From Haladaptatus litoreus (lineage in GTDB: Archaea > Halobacteriota > Halobacteria > Halobacteriales > Haladaptataceae), in NCBI RefSeq assembly GCF_900156425.1, contig NZ_FTNO01000005.1, positions 1 through 64,000 of the forward strand: a stretch of 64,000 nucleotides of DNA. Reading direction: 5' to 3'. The notes under the pieces were generated by a model. It saw nothing but the letters and a program-made list of their open reading frames with translations, did not search any database and was not told the origin of the DNA. Positions 8,386-18,130 of the stretch are shown piece after piece. Numbering within the stretch: the first letter of the stretch is position 1; every line of letters starts with the position of its first letter. Made by a program: the position numbers and the translations under genes.

Positions 8386-9000
8386 ATGTCGAACCAGTCA
8401 GAATCCGAGACGGATGACCCGGCGAGGTGGTGGAACGAGGTATACGAAAGCGAAACCGCTCCTCCATGGGATACCGGTAAGCCACAGCCAGCCCTCGTGA
8501 ACGCTGTCAAGAGTGATGGGCTATCAGGTCGCGTCCTCGACGTTGGTTGTGGAACCGGAACGCATGCACTCTGGGTAGCAGCGGAGGGGCATACAGCCGT
8601 GGGCATAGACTTCTCCGAGAAGGGAATCGAACAAGCACGGGAGAAGGCCGAAGAACGGGGTCTCGACGCGACGTTTCGGGTCGCAGATGCACTTGACGTT
8701 CCCGAGGACATCGGAACGTTCGATACCGTGCTGGACAGCGGTCTGTTTCACGCGTTCCAGAACGAACAGCGCGAGGACTACGCCCGTGAACTTGCTGGTA
8801 TCGTTCCGGCGGGAGGTCGTGTGTTCCTCGTCGGATTTGCTAAAGGTGCACCGGAGGATGGAGGGCCGAATCCCCTCACTCCTACCGACGTATCTTCCGC
8901 CTTCGCAGAGGAGTGGAACTTCTTGGAAACGCAGGAAGTAACGTTCGAAACGCGCGAGACCTCATTTCCGGGTTTACTCTCGGTTGTCGAACGAGTCTGA
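8386..9000 (+). CDS. Class I SAM-dependent methyltransferase, TPMT/TehB-like
   Basis: A 204-residue single-domain methyltransferase. The SAM-binding loop is VLDVGCGTGTHALW (about residues 50-63), followed by the acidic end of strand two (AVGIDFS) and FRVADALDVP. The N-terminal WWNEVYESETAPPWDTGKPQ matches the thiopurine/tellurite-type group, in which small nucleophiles such as thiols, selenide or tellurite oxyanions are methylated; the true substrate is unknown. TTATTATTC near 8352-8360 provides a TATA box about 30 bases before the ATG. It stands alone between the Rieske gene and the nrd operon. Confidence 0.8.
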   Translation: MSNQSESETDDPARWWNEVYESETAPPWDTGKPQPALVNAVKSDGLSGRVLDVGCGTGTHALWVAAEGHTAVGIDFSEKGIEQAREKAEERGLDATFRVADALDVPEDIGTFDTVLDSGLFHAFQNEQREDYARELAGIVPAGGRVFLVGFAKGAPEDGGPNPLTPTDVSSAFAEEWNFLETQEVTFETRETSFPGLLSVVERV

Positions 9001-9180
9001 GCGGTGGTGACCGACACACAATTCTAATCTATCGACGTATTGAGCCACTCCACTTTAGACCAAATTCCGTCCGTCTCTAACAGTATCCTCGATATCCAGC
9101 ATGCAGTTCGTATCATCTGCCGAGATTTCCAACTGAGCCAAAAATCCATCTCCGCAACTCATTTTACATGCGTCCTCGTC

Positions 9181-9235
9181 GGTTACACCAGCGAATACAA
9201 TTGTAATTGTATTACTCCAATTTAATTGGGTAACC
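9181..9235. promoter_or_regulatory. Nested inverted repeats upstream of nrdR
   Basis: Three inverted repeats lie in 55 bases: an outer pair GGTTAC (9181-9186) / GTAACC (9230-9235), a perfect 20-base palindrome AATACAATTGTAATTGTATT (9194-9213), and CCAATTTAATTGG (9217-9229). They sit just upstream of the nrdR promoter in a 330-base stretch with no convincing gene. They could be operators or a folded RNA or terminator; no family match is claimed. Confidence 0.55.
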
Positions 9236-9254
9236 TTTATACACACACGGCCAG

Positions 9255-9270
9255 ACACCATATATTGCGG
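9255..9270 (+). promoter_or_regulatory. NrdR-box-like element over the TATA box of the nrd operon
   Basis: ACACCATATATTGCGG matches 13 of 16 positions of the bacterial NrdR box (ACACWATATATWGTGT) and contains the TATA-like CATATAT. A repressor bound here would cover the promoter of nrdR-nrdA-nrdB. A clear second box at the usual helical spacing was not seen. Confidence 0.45.
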
Positions 9271-9320
9271 CTAAAACATCGACACCCCACATAGAGGGGT
9301 TCAAGCTGGAGGCCCACGTA

Positions 9321-9833
9321 GTGACAACTATGAACTGCCCGGACTGCGGGAACGAGCGCACGCGAGTTATCGACACGGAAACGAGCGCCGACGGAACGTC
9401 GGTGCGACGACGGCGCGAGTGTCAACGCTGTTCGTTCCGATTCACTTCCTACGAGCGCCCGGAGTGGGACTCCCTCCAAGTCAAGAAACGCGACGGAAGC
9501 ATCGAGTCGTTCGATTTCGAGAAACTCCGCGCGGGTATCGAACGCGCTGTCGAGAAACGCCACGTACCCGAAGAGGATGTGACGAATCTCGTCGAAGAAG
9601 TCGAGTCCGACCTGCAATCTCGTGAGACTCGTATCGTTTCGTCCAGTTTGGTCGGCGACCTAGTCTCCGAGCGATTGCGCGAGCTAGACCAAGTGGCGTA
9701 CATCCGATTCGTCTCGGTGTACAAGGCCTTCTCCGAACCGGAGGAGTTCCTCCGCGAACTCGACGCGGTTCTCGATTCCAAACTCGATGCATCCAGTTCA
9801 ATCGATTCGACCGACAAATCCGATACATCATGA
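9321..9833 (+). CDS. nrdR: Transcriptional repressor NrdR
   Basis: NrdR senses ATP/dATP through an ATP cone and represses ribonucleotide reductase genes. The protein has the N-terminal zinc ribbon (CPDCG, then CQRCSFRFTSYER) and the ATP cone with its VKKRDGS motif followed by FDFEKLRAGIERAVEK. Two starts are possible. GGAGG at 9308-9312 is 8 bases from GTG 9321, which gives 170 residues, but 17 bases from ATG 9330, which gives the N terminus MNCPDCG closest to known NrdR proteins. I list the first and treat the second as nearly as likely. The stop overlaps the nrdA start by four bases, so regulator and target are coupled. NrdR is mainly bacterial but known in haloarchaea. Confidence 0.9.
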   Translation: MTTMNCPDCGNERTRVIDTETSADGTSVRRRRECQRCSFRFTSYERPEWDSLQVKKRDGSIESFDFEKLRAGIERAVEKRHVPEEDVTNLVEEVESDLQSRETRIVSSSLVGDLVSERLRELDQVAYIRFVSVYKAFSEPEEFLRELDAVLDSKLDASSSIDSTDKSDTS

Positions 9834-12337
9834 GCCAACACGCTACCGCAACGACCACCGAAGACGTTCGGTCGATTCTCGACCGAGCACGCACGGACGA
9901 CGAAACTATTCTCCCCGACGACGAGCGCGACGACCTCTGCACCGAAATCGAGCGCAGTCTCTACGACGGCGCATCGACCGACGAGGTCTATCGAGCAATT
10001 CTTCAGGCGCTCACCGCACGAGTCGAACGCGAACCCGCGTTCAAACGCATCGCGGCGGGCGTCTTCCGCCAGCGATACTACCGCGAAATCATGGACGACG
10101 ACCTGACGGGCTACGAACTCGACCGCGAGTACCGTGCGACCTTCGTCGCCAACCTCGAACGCGCCGTCGAAATCAACCTGCTCGATAGCCGACTCGTCGA
10201 GCGATTCGACCTCGAAGGGCTTGCCGAGTATCTCGAACCGAACCGCGACGAGAAGTTCGAGTACATGGCAATCGAGACGCTCTATCAGCGATACTTTCTC
10301 AAGACCGAGGAGAACGGCGAGCATCTCGAACTGCCACAGGCGTTCTGGATGCGCGTTGCGATGGGTCTCGCAATCGAGGAGGACGACCCACAGAAACGGG
10401 CGAAGGAGTTCTACGACGTGCTCTCGAAACTGGAGTTCACACCCTCGACGCCGACGCTGTTCCACAGCGGCTCGACCCACCCACAGCTTTCGTCGTGTTA
10501 CCTGACGACCGTGCAGGACGATTTGGAACACATCTTCGACTCCTACAAACACCACGCACAGCTTTCGAAGTGGAGCGGCGGCCTCGGCAACGACTGGACG
10601 AACCTCCGCGCTGGCGGTGCACTCATCGAATCCACCGGCGTCGAATCCACCGGCGTCGTGCCGTTCCTCCGCATCAGCAACGACGTGACGGCGGCCATCA
10701 ACCGCTCCGGCAAACGTCGGGGCGCGTCCTGTGGCTACCTCGCCTGCTGGCACATGGATTTCCCCGCGTTCATCGACCTGAAACGTAACACGGGCGACGA
10801 ACGGCGGCGCACGCCGGACATGAACACGGCGGCGTGGATTCCGGATTTGTTCATGAAGCGAGTCGAAAACGAAGCGGAGTGGACGCTGTTCAGCCCCGAC
10901 GAAGTGCCCGACCTCCACGACCTGTCGGGTGAAGCGTTCGAGGAGCAGTATCTCGAATACGAACAGCAGGCCGAAAACGGCGAGTTCCGCCAATACGAAC
11001 GGGTTGACGCCCAAGAACTCTGGCGCAAGATGCTCACCCGCTTGTTCGAGACGGGCCATCCCTGGATAACGTTCAAAGACCCGTGTAACGTCCGCTCGCC
11101 GCAAGACCACGTCGGGACGGTTCACTCCTCGAATCTCTGTACTGAAATCACGCTAAACACGAGCGAGGACGAACACGCCGTCTGTAATCTGGGAAGCGTG
11201 AACTTCGCAACGCACGTCTCGGAAGGTGAGAGCGCGGAACGGAGTTCCGCGGAAACCGAGCGGGCGGACTCGCCCGCGAGGCTCGACCGCGACCATCTCG
11301 CGGAAACCATCGAAACCGCGATGCGGATGCTGGACAACGTGGTTGACCTCTGTTTCTATCCGACCGACCAAGCCGAATATTCGAACATGCAACACCGCCC
11401 GGTCGGACTCGGAACGATGGGATTCCACGACGCCCTGATGGAACTGGAGATACCGATGAACTCGGAAAAAGCGGTCGAGAAATCGAACCGCTGGCAGGAG
11501 TTCGTCTCCTATCACGCGATTTTGAACTCCTCGAAACTCGCCGAAGAGCGCGAGTCGTACCCCTCCTACGAGGGGTCGAAGTGGGACCGCGGACTGCTCC
11601 CGCAGGATACGGTTGACCTGCTCGAATCCGAGCGCGGACGAACGATTCCGACCGACCGCGAGGAATCGCTCGACTGGTACGTCGTCCGCGAACACGTCGA
11701 AGAACACGGGATGCGGAACTCGAATACGATGGCAATCGCGCCGACAGCGACGGTTTCAACCATCAACGGGACGACGCCGTCCATCGAACCGCTATACTCC
11801 AACCTCTACGTGAAATCGAACATGTCCGGCGATTTTACCGTCATCAACGACCAACTGGTTGCTGACCTGCAAGACGAGGGGTTGTGGGACGAAGAGATGG
11901 TGGACAGAATCAAATACCACGACGGTTCCATTCAAGAAATCGACGCGATTCCCGACGACCGACAGGAGTTGTACCGCGGCGCGTTCGAAATCGACCCGCG
12001 TCATCAACTCCGACTGACTGCACACCGCCAGACGTGGATAGACCAGTCGGTTTCGCACAACGTCTTTTTCCCGTCCACGGACGGCACGCTTCTCGACGAC
12101 ATCTACAAAACCGCGTGGGAGTTGGGCCTGAAAACGACCTACTACCTTCGAACCCTCGGCGCGTCACAGATAGAGAAATCGACGCTGGACATGGCCGAGT
12201 ACGGGAAGAGTCAGCGCCGGGACGATTCGCAGTCCGAGTCAGCCGAAACAGATGGCGGACGGCGAACCGGCGACCAACAAAGTGCTGAAAACGAACTCTG
12301 CACCGTCGAAGACCCCACCTGCGACGCCTGCCAGTAA
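9830..12337 (+). CDS. nrdA: Ribonucleoside-diphosphate reductase, large subunit
   Basis: The catalytic subunit of an oxygen-dependent class I reductase, 835 residues. Active-site elements are visible: the first redox Cys in SSCYL, the radical-site loop SSNLCTEI (Asn, Cys, Glu), the second redox Cys in AVCNLGSVN, the Tyr pair of the radical path in GLKTTYYLRTLGA, and a C-terminal tail CTVEDPTCDACQ that could reduce the active site. The N-terminal 110 residues do not show the V-x-KRDG motif of an ATP cone, so overall activity control by dATP may be absent. A charged low-complexity insert (EGESAERSSAETERADSPAR) follows the second Cys. Overlaps nrdR by four bases; nrdB follows after 27 bases. Confidence 0.95.
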   Translation: MSQHATATTTEDVRSILDRARTDDETILPDDERDDLCTEIERSLYDGASTDEVYRAILQALTARVEREPAFKRIAAGVFRQRYYREIMDDDLTGYELDREYRATFVANLERAVEINLLDSRLVERFDLEGLAEYLEPNRDEKFEYMAIETLYQRYFLKTEENGEHLELPQAFWMRVAMGLAIEEDDPQKRAKEFYDVLSKLEFTPSTPTLFHSGSTHPQLSSCYLTTVQDDLEHIFDSYKHHAQLSKWSGGLGNDWTNLRAGGALIESTGVESTGVVPFLRISNDVTAAINRSGKRRGASCGYLACWHMDFPAFIDLKRNTGDERRRTPDMNTAAWIPDLFMKRVENEAEWTLFSPDEVPDLHDLSGEAFEEQYLEYEQQAENGEFRQYERVDAQELWRKMLTRLFETGHPWITFKDPCNVRSPQDHVGTVHSSNLCTEITLNTSEDEHAVCNLGSVNFATHVSEGESAERSSAETERADSPARLDRDHLAETIETAMRMLDNVVDLCFYPTDQAEYSNMQHRPVGLGTMGFHDALMELEIPMNSEKAVEKSNRWQEFVSYHAILNSSKLAEERESYPSYEGSKWDRGLLPQDTVDLLESERGRTIPTDREESLDWYVVREHVEEHGMRNSNTMAIAPTATVSTINGTTPSIEPLYSNLYVKSNMSGDFTVINDQLVADLQDEGLWDEEMVDRIKYHDGSIQEIDAIPDDRQELYRGAFEIDPRHQLRLTAHRQTWIDQSVSHNVFFPSTDGTLLDDIYKTAWELGLKTTYYLRTLGASQIEKSTLDMAEYGKSQRRDDSQSESAETDGGRRTGDQQSAENELCTVEDPTCDACQ

Positions 12338-12364
12338 ACCGAGACAGACGATTTTCCACAATCC

Positions 12365-13360
12365 ATGCCGATTATCAACAACGACGCGGAACACGACCCG
12401 AACAAGATACTGCCAATCGACTACGACTGGGCGCGCGAATACTACGAAGCGGGCGTCAACAACAACTGGGTGCCACAGGAAATCCCAATGCAGGACGACG
12501 TGTCCCAGTGGAACGGTGACGCCCTCACGGACGCCGAGCGCCAACTCATCGAGTGGAATCTCGGCTTCTTCTCGACAGCTGAATCGCTCACCGCTAACAA
12601 CATCGTCCTCGCGCTGTACGAGTACGTGACCGCCCCGGAATGTCGCCAGTATCTCCTGCGGCAGGCTTACGAAGAGGCGATTCACACGGACACGTTCATC
12701 TACTGCTGTGATTCGCTCGGCTTCGACCCCGACTACCTCTATGGAATGTACGAGCGAGTGCCCTCCATCGAGGAGAAAGACGAGTTCGTCGTTGACCTCA
12801 CGCGTGCAATCAACCGACCCGATTTCACCATCGAAACAGACGAAGACGTGCGCGAGTTCGTCCGCGACCTCGTCGGCTTCTACGTCATCATGGAGGGAAT
12901 CTTCTTCTACGCCGGATTCGCCATGATGCTCGGTCTGAAACGTCAGAACAAGATGGTCGGCATCGGCCAGCAGTTCGAGTACATCATGCGCGACGAGTCG
13001 CTCCACCTCGGGTTCGGCATCGACCTCATCAACGAGATTCGGGCGGAGAACCCCGGCATCTGGACGGACGATTTCGGCGGCGAAGTTATCGACCTCATCA
13101 CCGAGGCCGTCGAGTTAGAGAAGATTTACGCCTACGAGGCCTGCCCGGACGAAATCCTCGGTATGAGCGCGGAGCAGTTCGCCGACTACGTCGAACACAT
13201 CGCCGACCGCAGGTTGGGACAGTTAGACCTCCCCGAGCAGTACGGAACCGAAAATCCGTTCCCGTGGATGTCGGAACAGACCGACCTCAACAAGGAGAAG
13301 AACTTCTTCGAAACGCAGGTCACGGAGTACCAAAGCGGCGGGTCGCTAGACTGGTCGTAA
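12365..13360 (+). CDS. nrdB: Ribonucleoside-diphosphate reductase, small subunit, class Ic-type
   Basis: The radical-generating partner of NrdA, 331 residues. The dimetal ligands can be placed at Glu73, Glu104, His107, Glu177, Glu211 and His214. At the position of the radical tyrosine the sequence is EAIHTDTFIY, with Phe111 in place of Tyr. This Phe, with Glu instead of Asp as first ligand, is the signature of the class Ic (Chlamydia-type) subunits that use a Mn/Fe cofactor instead of a tyrosyl radical. The metal content is inferred from this pattern. The product is secure; the subclass is well supported. Confidence 0.95.
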   Translation: MPIINNDAEHDPNKILPIDYDWAREYYEAGVNNNWVPQEIPMQDDVSQWNGDALTDAERQLIEWNLGFFSTAESLTANNIVLALYEYVTAPECRQYLLRQAYEEAIHTDTFIYCCDSLGFDPDYLYGMYERVPSIEEKDEFVVDLTRAINRPDFTIETDEDVREFVRDLVGFYVIMEGIFFYAGFAMMLGLKRQNKMVGIGQQFEYIMRDESLHLGFGIDLINEIRAENPGIWTDDFGGEVIDLITEAVELEKIYAYEACPDEILGMSAEQFADYVEHIADRRLGQLDLPEQYGTENPFPWMSEQTDLNKEKNFFETQVTEYQSGGSLDWS

Positions 13361-13375
13361 GCCAAAATCGAGACG

Positions 13376-13860
13376 CTACGCCGAGTTTTTCGGCGAACCC
13401 AACGCTTCCCTGCGTTTGCGACGACGCCGGAGGGCGTCGTCGCGGAGCGTTTCCTGTTCGCCATCCGGACAGCGAACGTCCGCCACCGACGCCGGTTTCT
13501 CGTCTTCGTCCAGCGCGACCATCGTGAAAAACGAGGTTGCAGTGTCCTGTTTTCGTTCTCGCACGGACGCTCCGCCCCGACGTTCACGACGACTTCCATG
13601 CTCGTCCGTCCGGTTTCGAAGACGTATCCTTCGATGGTCACGATGTCACCGAGGTCGATAGGGCCGAGGAAATCGACGTGGTCCATCGACGCCGTAACGA
13701 CCTGCCGCTGGGAAAATCGGCGGGACGAGATGGCGGCACAAATGTCCATCCAGTGGAGAACCGACCCACCGAGTGCCCGCCCGAGGTTGTTCGCGTCGTT
13801 CGGCATCAGGATTTCACTCATCACGGTGTGCGACTCCGAAAGTGGCGCAGTTTCGCGCAT
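13376..13860 (-). pseudogene. Acyl-CoA thioesterase, hot-dog fold, frameshifted
   Basis: Reading from 13860, the first frame gives a typical YciA/acyl-CoA hydrolase N-terminal half (MPNDANNLGRALGGSVLHWM, ASMDHVDFLGPIDLGDIV, EVVVNVGAE). Near 13565-13575 this frame becomes basic nonsense, while the next frame takes up the family sequence (QDTATSFFTMVALDEDEKP) and ends at a stop at 13376. One missing base, close to GCGGAGCGTCC on the coding strand, restores an intact protein of about 160 residues. This is either a young pseudogene or a sequence error; good conservation on both sides favours recent origin or error. The 3' end contains a hairpin with 11-base arms (13418-13428 / 13433-13443), and the gene converges on nrdB. 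Confidence 0.75.
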
Positions 13861-13986
13861 CAGAACCGTCTACACGACCGACACAGATAAAGCAAGTGAA
13901 TTTGTAATAGTGAAAGTAGAGTTGCTGATACAGCCGTTCGACTTATCGGCAAAACGGTCGTCTGAGAGACAGAGGTGGGATACGAT

Positions 13987-14379
13987 ATGAAGGAAAACAC
14001 GATGGGAGGGAACAGAACGGTTTTGGTGGGTATCCCGTTGGGGTTGTGGTTGCTGTGCGCTCCGTTCGTCGTCTACGAGGCGATGTTCGCGTCGAACTTT
14101 TGGAACGACATGGTCGTCGGCGTCACCGTCCTGTTCCTTTCCGCCTATGGACTCGTCTGCTCGTGGCGAAACCGCCGGGTGAGCGTCGCCGCGGGCGGAC
14201 TCCTCGGCCTACTCGGCCTCTGGCAGGTGACGCGGCCCTTCGTCGCTCCGACCGCCGGGCCGCTTCCCCTCTGGGGCGACGCAGTCGTCGGCGTCCTGCT
14301 GGCCGCACTCGGTGGACGCGTCATGCGAAACGCGCGAAACGCTTCACTGCCGGAGCAGGCACAGACGAGTCGGCGATAA
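13987..14379 (+). CDS. SPW-repeat membrane protein
   Basis: A 130-residue integral membrane protein with about four transmembrane segments arranged as two similar halves, each ending near a polar-W motif (SNFWNDMVVG and PLPLWGDAVVG), as in SPW-repeat proteins. Function is unknown for the family. AGAGGTGGG upstream is a fair ribosome site for the ATG at 13987; an in-frame GTG at 13975 is less likely. It converges on the lipoprotein gene with only two bases between the stops. A second family member lies at 63210. Confidence 0.75.
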   Translation: MKENTMGGNRTVLVGIPLGLWLLCAPFVVYEAMFASNFWNDMVVGVTVLFLSAYGLVCSWRNRRVSVAAGGLLGLLGLWQVTRPFVAPTAGPLPLWGDAVVGVLLAALGGRVMRNARNASLPEQAQTSRR

Positions 14380-14381
14380 AA

Positions 14382-15233
14382 TCATGACTCCCGAGAACTG
14401 TTCCCCGTTTCCATCGCCCGTTCGTACCACGACGGCCGCGAAACGGTCGTTCGTCCGATGTCCGAAAGCCGCATCGACTCCGTGATTCGTGCAGGTCGGT
14501 CGTCGGCCATTCCGGTCGCTTCGAACTCATACTGGTGAATCAATCCCCACGTATCCACGACGAAGACGAGCGAGGCGTTTTTCACCGAGTCGAGATAGTA
14601 TGGCGTAAGCGCGTCGGGATTCGTGAGTTCCGACGCCGTGACGCGGTACCGTAATGTCCCCGAATTAGTGTCGATTCGTTCGACGTTCGTGACGTTGACC
14701 GCCAGCAAAAGCGACTGGAGTTGATTACGAGTTTGGGAGTACAGCGGAGGACGATTCTGCGATGGGTTCAGATGGCCGACTGAGGTACGTTTGTACGACG
14801 CACTGTTGTTTCTCTCCTGCATCGAGAGTCGCAGTTCGCCGTTCGACCACGCACCGCCTCGATAGGTGGCCGTGGAGTTAGCACGCGACGAGGAGTTCAT
14901 CGTATGCCAAACCGAGAGATCGTAGTGGCTACCGTTCTCCCCGCGGTGTTCGGTCGCGTTGTACCGAGACGAAACGTTTCCATCGAGTTTCCCGACGCTC
15001 CGAACCCGCATCGTGTAGGAATCGTCCTGTAAAACGCGAGAGTGTGCATCAACGAGGTTAGATGGGTTCGTCAGACCGTCCGCCGAGAGGCCCGGCGCAA
15101 GTTCACCCGAAAGGGACTTTGTCGTCGTATCGGGGGTCGAATCCGGATTGCGACCGTCGATGCCGAGAAACGAACTGCATCCTGCGGTGGAGAGCAACAG
15201 CGCGAGGACGAGTGCGAGGAGGGCGCGACTCAT
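14382..15233 (-). CDS. Haloarchaeal lipoprotein of unknown function
   Basis: A 283-residue secreted protein. It begins with a hydrophobic signal and a lipobox (LLLSTAGCSS, Cys19), so it is probably lipid-anchored on the outside. The mature part is rich in Ser, Thr, Asn and Asp, typical of exported haloarchaeal proteins, and has a beta-rich pattern like the large family of paralogous haloarchaeal lipoproteins (DUF7537 type; recognition moderate). No catalytic motif is visible. It is divergent from the copper ATPase gene with about 210 bases between. Confidence 0.7.
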   Translation of the reverse strand: MSRALLALVLALLLSTAGCSSFLGIDGRNPDSTPDTTTKSLSGELAPGLSADGLTNPSNLVDAHSRVLQDDSYTMRVRSVGKLDGNVSSRYNATEHRGENGSHYDLSVWHTMNSSSRANSTATYRGGAWSNGELRLSMQERNNSASYKRTSVGHLNPSQNRPPLYSQTRNQLQSLLLAVNVTNVERIDTNSGTLRYRVTASELTNPDALTPYYLDSVKNASLVFVVDTWGLIHQYEFEATGMADDRPARITESMRLSDIGRTTVSRPSWYERAMETGNSSRES

Positions 15234-15442
15234 CAGTCGAATTTGACTTCGTATTGACTTAAAAAACTACGGATAGATTGAACAAACCGCGACAGGAAAC
15301 GGATTTCGAAAAAATATATTCTGAGTTGAGACTGTATTCGCGGTTCGACTCAGTATCCAAGGTTTCACGGATTCAAATCGCTCGTTTCTAAAGGGCAATG
15401 TGAATGAAGAAGCATCCCGTATGTGAACGCAAGGAGACAATC

Positions 15443-18130
15443 ATGGCGCAAAAAACGCAACTCGATATCCAGGGGATGAGTTGTGCGAACTGCTCGGGGA
15501 CGGTCACCGAGGCGCTCGAATCGCTCGACGGCGTACGGGAGGCGAACGTCAACTTCGCCACCGACGAAGGCACCGTCGAGTACGATTCGGAGGCCGTCTC
15601 GTTGGCCGAAATCTACGCGGCCGTCGAGGACGCTGGCTATGACCCGGTTCGCGTGACGACGACAATAGGCATCACCAACATGTCCTGTGCGAACTGCTCG
15701 GGCTCGGTGGAGAACGCGCTGAAATCGGTTCCCGGCGTCATCAACGCAGACGCCAACTTCGCCACCGACGAGGCCAGCGTCGAGTACAATCCCGCCGAGG
15801 CGACCGTTTCAGATTTCTATGCAGCCATCGAGGATGCGGGATACGCCCCGGTTCGGGAAAACGGGCAGGCCGAAGGTGCCGATGGCGAGAGTGGAAGCAA
15901 AAATAGCGGCAAAACCGAGAGCGCGAGCGACGCGCGCCAAGCGGCGCGCGACGCCGAGATTCGAAAACAGCTTCGACTGACGCTGTTCGGGGCCGTGCTC
16001 GCGGTTCCGCTCGTTGCGTTCATGTTCGAGCATCTGTTCTTTCCGGAACTGCTCGGCGAAACGCTGTTCGGCGTCGATATTCAGATTATCCAGTTCCTAC
16101 TGGCGACCCCCGTCCAGATTTTGCTCGGCAAGGAGTTCTACGAAAACTCCTACAAGGCGCTCGTGAAAAATCGGACGGCGAACATGGACGTGCTCATCGC
16201 GCTGGGTTCGACCACGGCCTACCTCTACAGCGTGACCGTCATGCTCGCGCTCATCCCCGGCGGAACCTACTTCGACAGCGCGGTGCTCATCCTCGTGTTC
16301 ATCACGATGGGCAACTGGCTGGAAGCGCGTTCGAAAGGCCGGGCCAGCGACGCCCTCCGCGAACTGCTCGAACTGGAAGCCGACACGGCAGTGGTCGTCG
16401 AGGATGGGGAGGAGCGCGAAGTTCCACTGGACGAAGTCGAAGTCGGCGACCGACTCCGCGTTCGCCCCGGCGAGAAAATCCCGACCGACGGCGTCGTCGT
16501 GGACGGCGAGAGCGCGGTTGACGAGTCGATGGTGACCGGCGAATCCGTCCCGGTCGAAAAGGAGGAAGGCGACGAAGTCATCGGCGCGACCATCAACGAA
16601 AACGGGGTTCTCACGGTTCGCGCGACGAAGGTCGGCGGAGAAACCGCTCTCCAGCAAATCGTACAGATGGTGAAGGAGGCCCAAGCCCGTCAACCCGAAA
16701 TCCAGAACCTCGCGGACAGAATCAGCGCGTACTTCGTCCCAGCGGTCATCGCCAACGCACTGTTCTGGGCCGTCGTCTGGTATCTCTTCCCTGACGTTCT
16801 CGCCGGATTCGTGAACGCACTTCCGCTGTGGAATCCGGTCGCCGGCGGCCCGGAAGTCGCGGGTGGAAACGTCTCGGGATTCGAGTTCGCCGTCGTCGTC
16901 TTCGCCAGTGCGGTGCTTATCGCCTGCCCCTGTGCGCTGGGACTTGCGACCCCGACGGCGACGATGGTCGGCACCGCAATCGGCGCGCGAACTGGCGTCC
17001 TGTTCAAAGGCGGCGACGTGCTTGAGCGCGTTCGGGACACCGACACGGTCGTCTTCGACAAAACCGGCACCCTGACCGAGGGCGAGATGCATCTGACCGA
17101 CGTGGTGGCCCTCGAACCGACGACCAGCGGGGAGACGACCGACGGAGGGACGGCAGATAGAGAGGCAGCAGGCGGGAAAACGACGACTGACGGCGGAACC
17201 GAAACGCTGACAGACGAACTTGAACCGGAGGACAAACTCACGGAGGAGTTCGTCCTCGCCGCGGCGGCCAGCGCGGAACACGGAAGCGAGCACCCACTCG
17301 CCCAAGCAATCGTCGAGGGTGCGAGAGAACGTAGAATCGACGTGGAAGAGCCGAGTTCGTTCGAAAACGTTCCAGGCCATGGGGTTCGTGCAGAGACGAG
17401 CCACGGCGAAGTCGTCGTCGGCAACCGGAAACTCGTGCGCGACGAGGGAATCGACCCGAGTCCCGCGAGCGGCGTGATGGAACGCCTCGAACGCGAGGGG
17501 AAGACGGCCATGCTCGTCGCCGTGGACGGCTACCTCGTCGGCGTCGTCGCGGACGCCGACGAGGTGAAAGAGAGCGCGAAAGAGGCCGTGAACGACCTCA
17601 AAGAGCGCGGGCTGGACGTACTCATGCTGACGGGCGACAACGATCGAACCGCCAAAGCGGTCGCCGAGCAGGTCGGTATCGACCGCGAAAACGTCCGCGC
17701 CGAAGTCCTCCCGGACGAGAAGGCGGACGTTATCGAGGACGTGCAGTCTGGCGGCAAACGGGCGATGATGGTCGGCGACGGCGTAAACGACGCGCCAGCG
17801 CTCGCCTCGGCATACGTCGGAACCGCCATCGGGAGCGGAACCGACGTGGCCATCGAGGCCGCCGATGTGACGCTCATGCGAGACGACCCGCGAGACGTGG
17901 TGAAAGCGATCCGGGTTTCTGCGGGGACGCTCTCGAAAATCAAACAGAACCTGTTCTGGGCGCTGGGATACAACACGGCGATGATTCCGCTAGCCTCGCT
18001 CGGACTCCTGCAACCCGCGCTCGCGGCGGCCGCGATGGCCTTCTCCAGCGTGAGCGTGCTGGGCAACAGCCTGTTGTTCAGACGATACGAACCTGACCAC
18101 GATTACGAACTCCTCGGCTTCCGCCGCTGA
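15443..18130 (+). CDS. copA: Copper-exporting P1B-type ATPase with two HMA domains
   Basis: This 895-residue ion pump has two N-terminal HMA domains, each with MSCANCSG (about residues 9-16 and 78-85), then eight membrane segments. The P1B-1 (Cu+) features are present: [11 protein letters not shown] in the sixth segment, phosphorylation site [27 protein letters not shown] and the last-helix pattern MAFSSVSV. Expected to export cytoplasmic Cu+. A linker of about 40 residues rich in Thr, Gly and Glu interrupts the region after DKTGTLT. Start: AAGGAG at 15431-15436 lies 6 bases before ATG 15443, better than the upstream ATG at 15404. Likely regulated by the AsnC-TRASH protein and supplied by CopZ near 5.5 kb. 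Confidence 0.92.
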   Translation: MAQKTQLDIQGMSCANCSGTVTEALESLDGVREANVNFATDEGTVEYDSEAVSLAEIYAAVEDAGYDPVRVTTTIGITNMSCANCSGSVENALKSVPGVINADANFATDEASVEYNPAEATVSDFYAAIEDAGYAPVRENGQAEGADGESGSKNSGKTESASDARQAARDAEIRKQLRLTLFGAVLAVPLVAFMFEHLFFPELLGETLFGVDIQIIQFLLATPVQILLGKEFYENSYKALVKNRTANMDVLIALGSTTAYLYSVTVMLALIPGGTYFDSAVLILVFITMGNWLEARSKGRASDALRELLELEADTAVVVEDGEEREVPLDEVEVGDRLRVRPGEKIPTDGVVVDGESAVDESMVTGESVPVEKEEGDEVIGATINENGVLTVRATKVGGETALQQIVQMVKEAQARQPEIQNLADRISAYFVPAVIANALFWAVVWYLFPDVLAGFVNALPLWNPVAGGPEVAGGNVSGFEFAVVVFASAVLIACPCALGLATPTATMVGTAIGARTGVLFKGGDVLERVRDTDTVVFDKTGTLTEGEMHLTDVVALEPTTSGETTDGGTADREAAGGKTTTDGGTETLTDELEPEDKLTEEFVLAAAASAEHGSEHPLAQAIVEGARERRIDVEEPSSFENVPGHGVRAETSHGEVVVGNRKLVRDEGIDPSPASGVMERLEREGKTAMLVAVDGYLVGVVADADEVKESAKEAVNDLKERGLDVLMLTGDNDRTAKAVAEQVGIDRENVRAEVLPDEKADVIEDVQSGGKRAMMVGDGVNDAPALASAYVGTAIGSGTDVAIEAADVTLMRDDPRDVVKAIRVSAGTLSKIKQNLFWALGYNTAMIPLASLGLLQPALAAAAMAFSSVSVLGNSLLFRRYEPDHDYELLGFRR

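Noticed and set aside
9055-9261. A 68-residue minus-strand frame between the methyltransferase and nrdR
   Set aside because: It is fairly acidic, but no domain is seen, it runs through the nested palindromes and its start has no upstream promoter.
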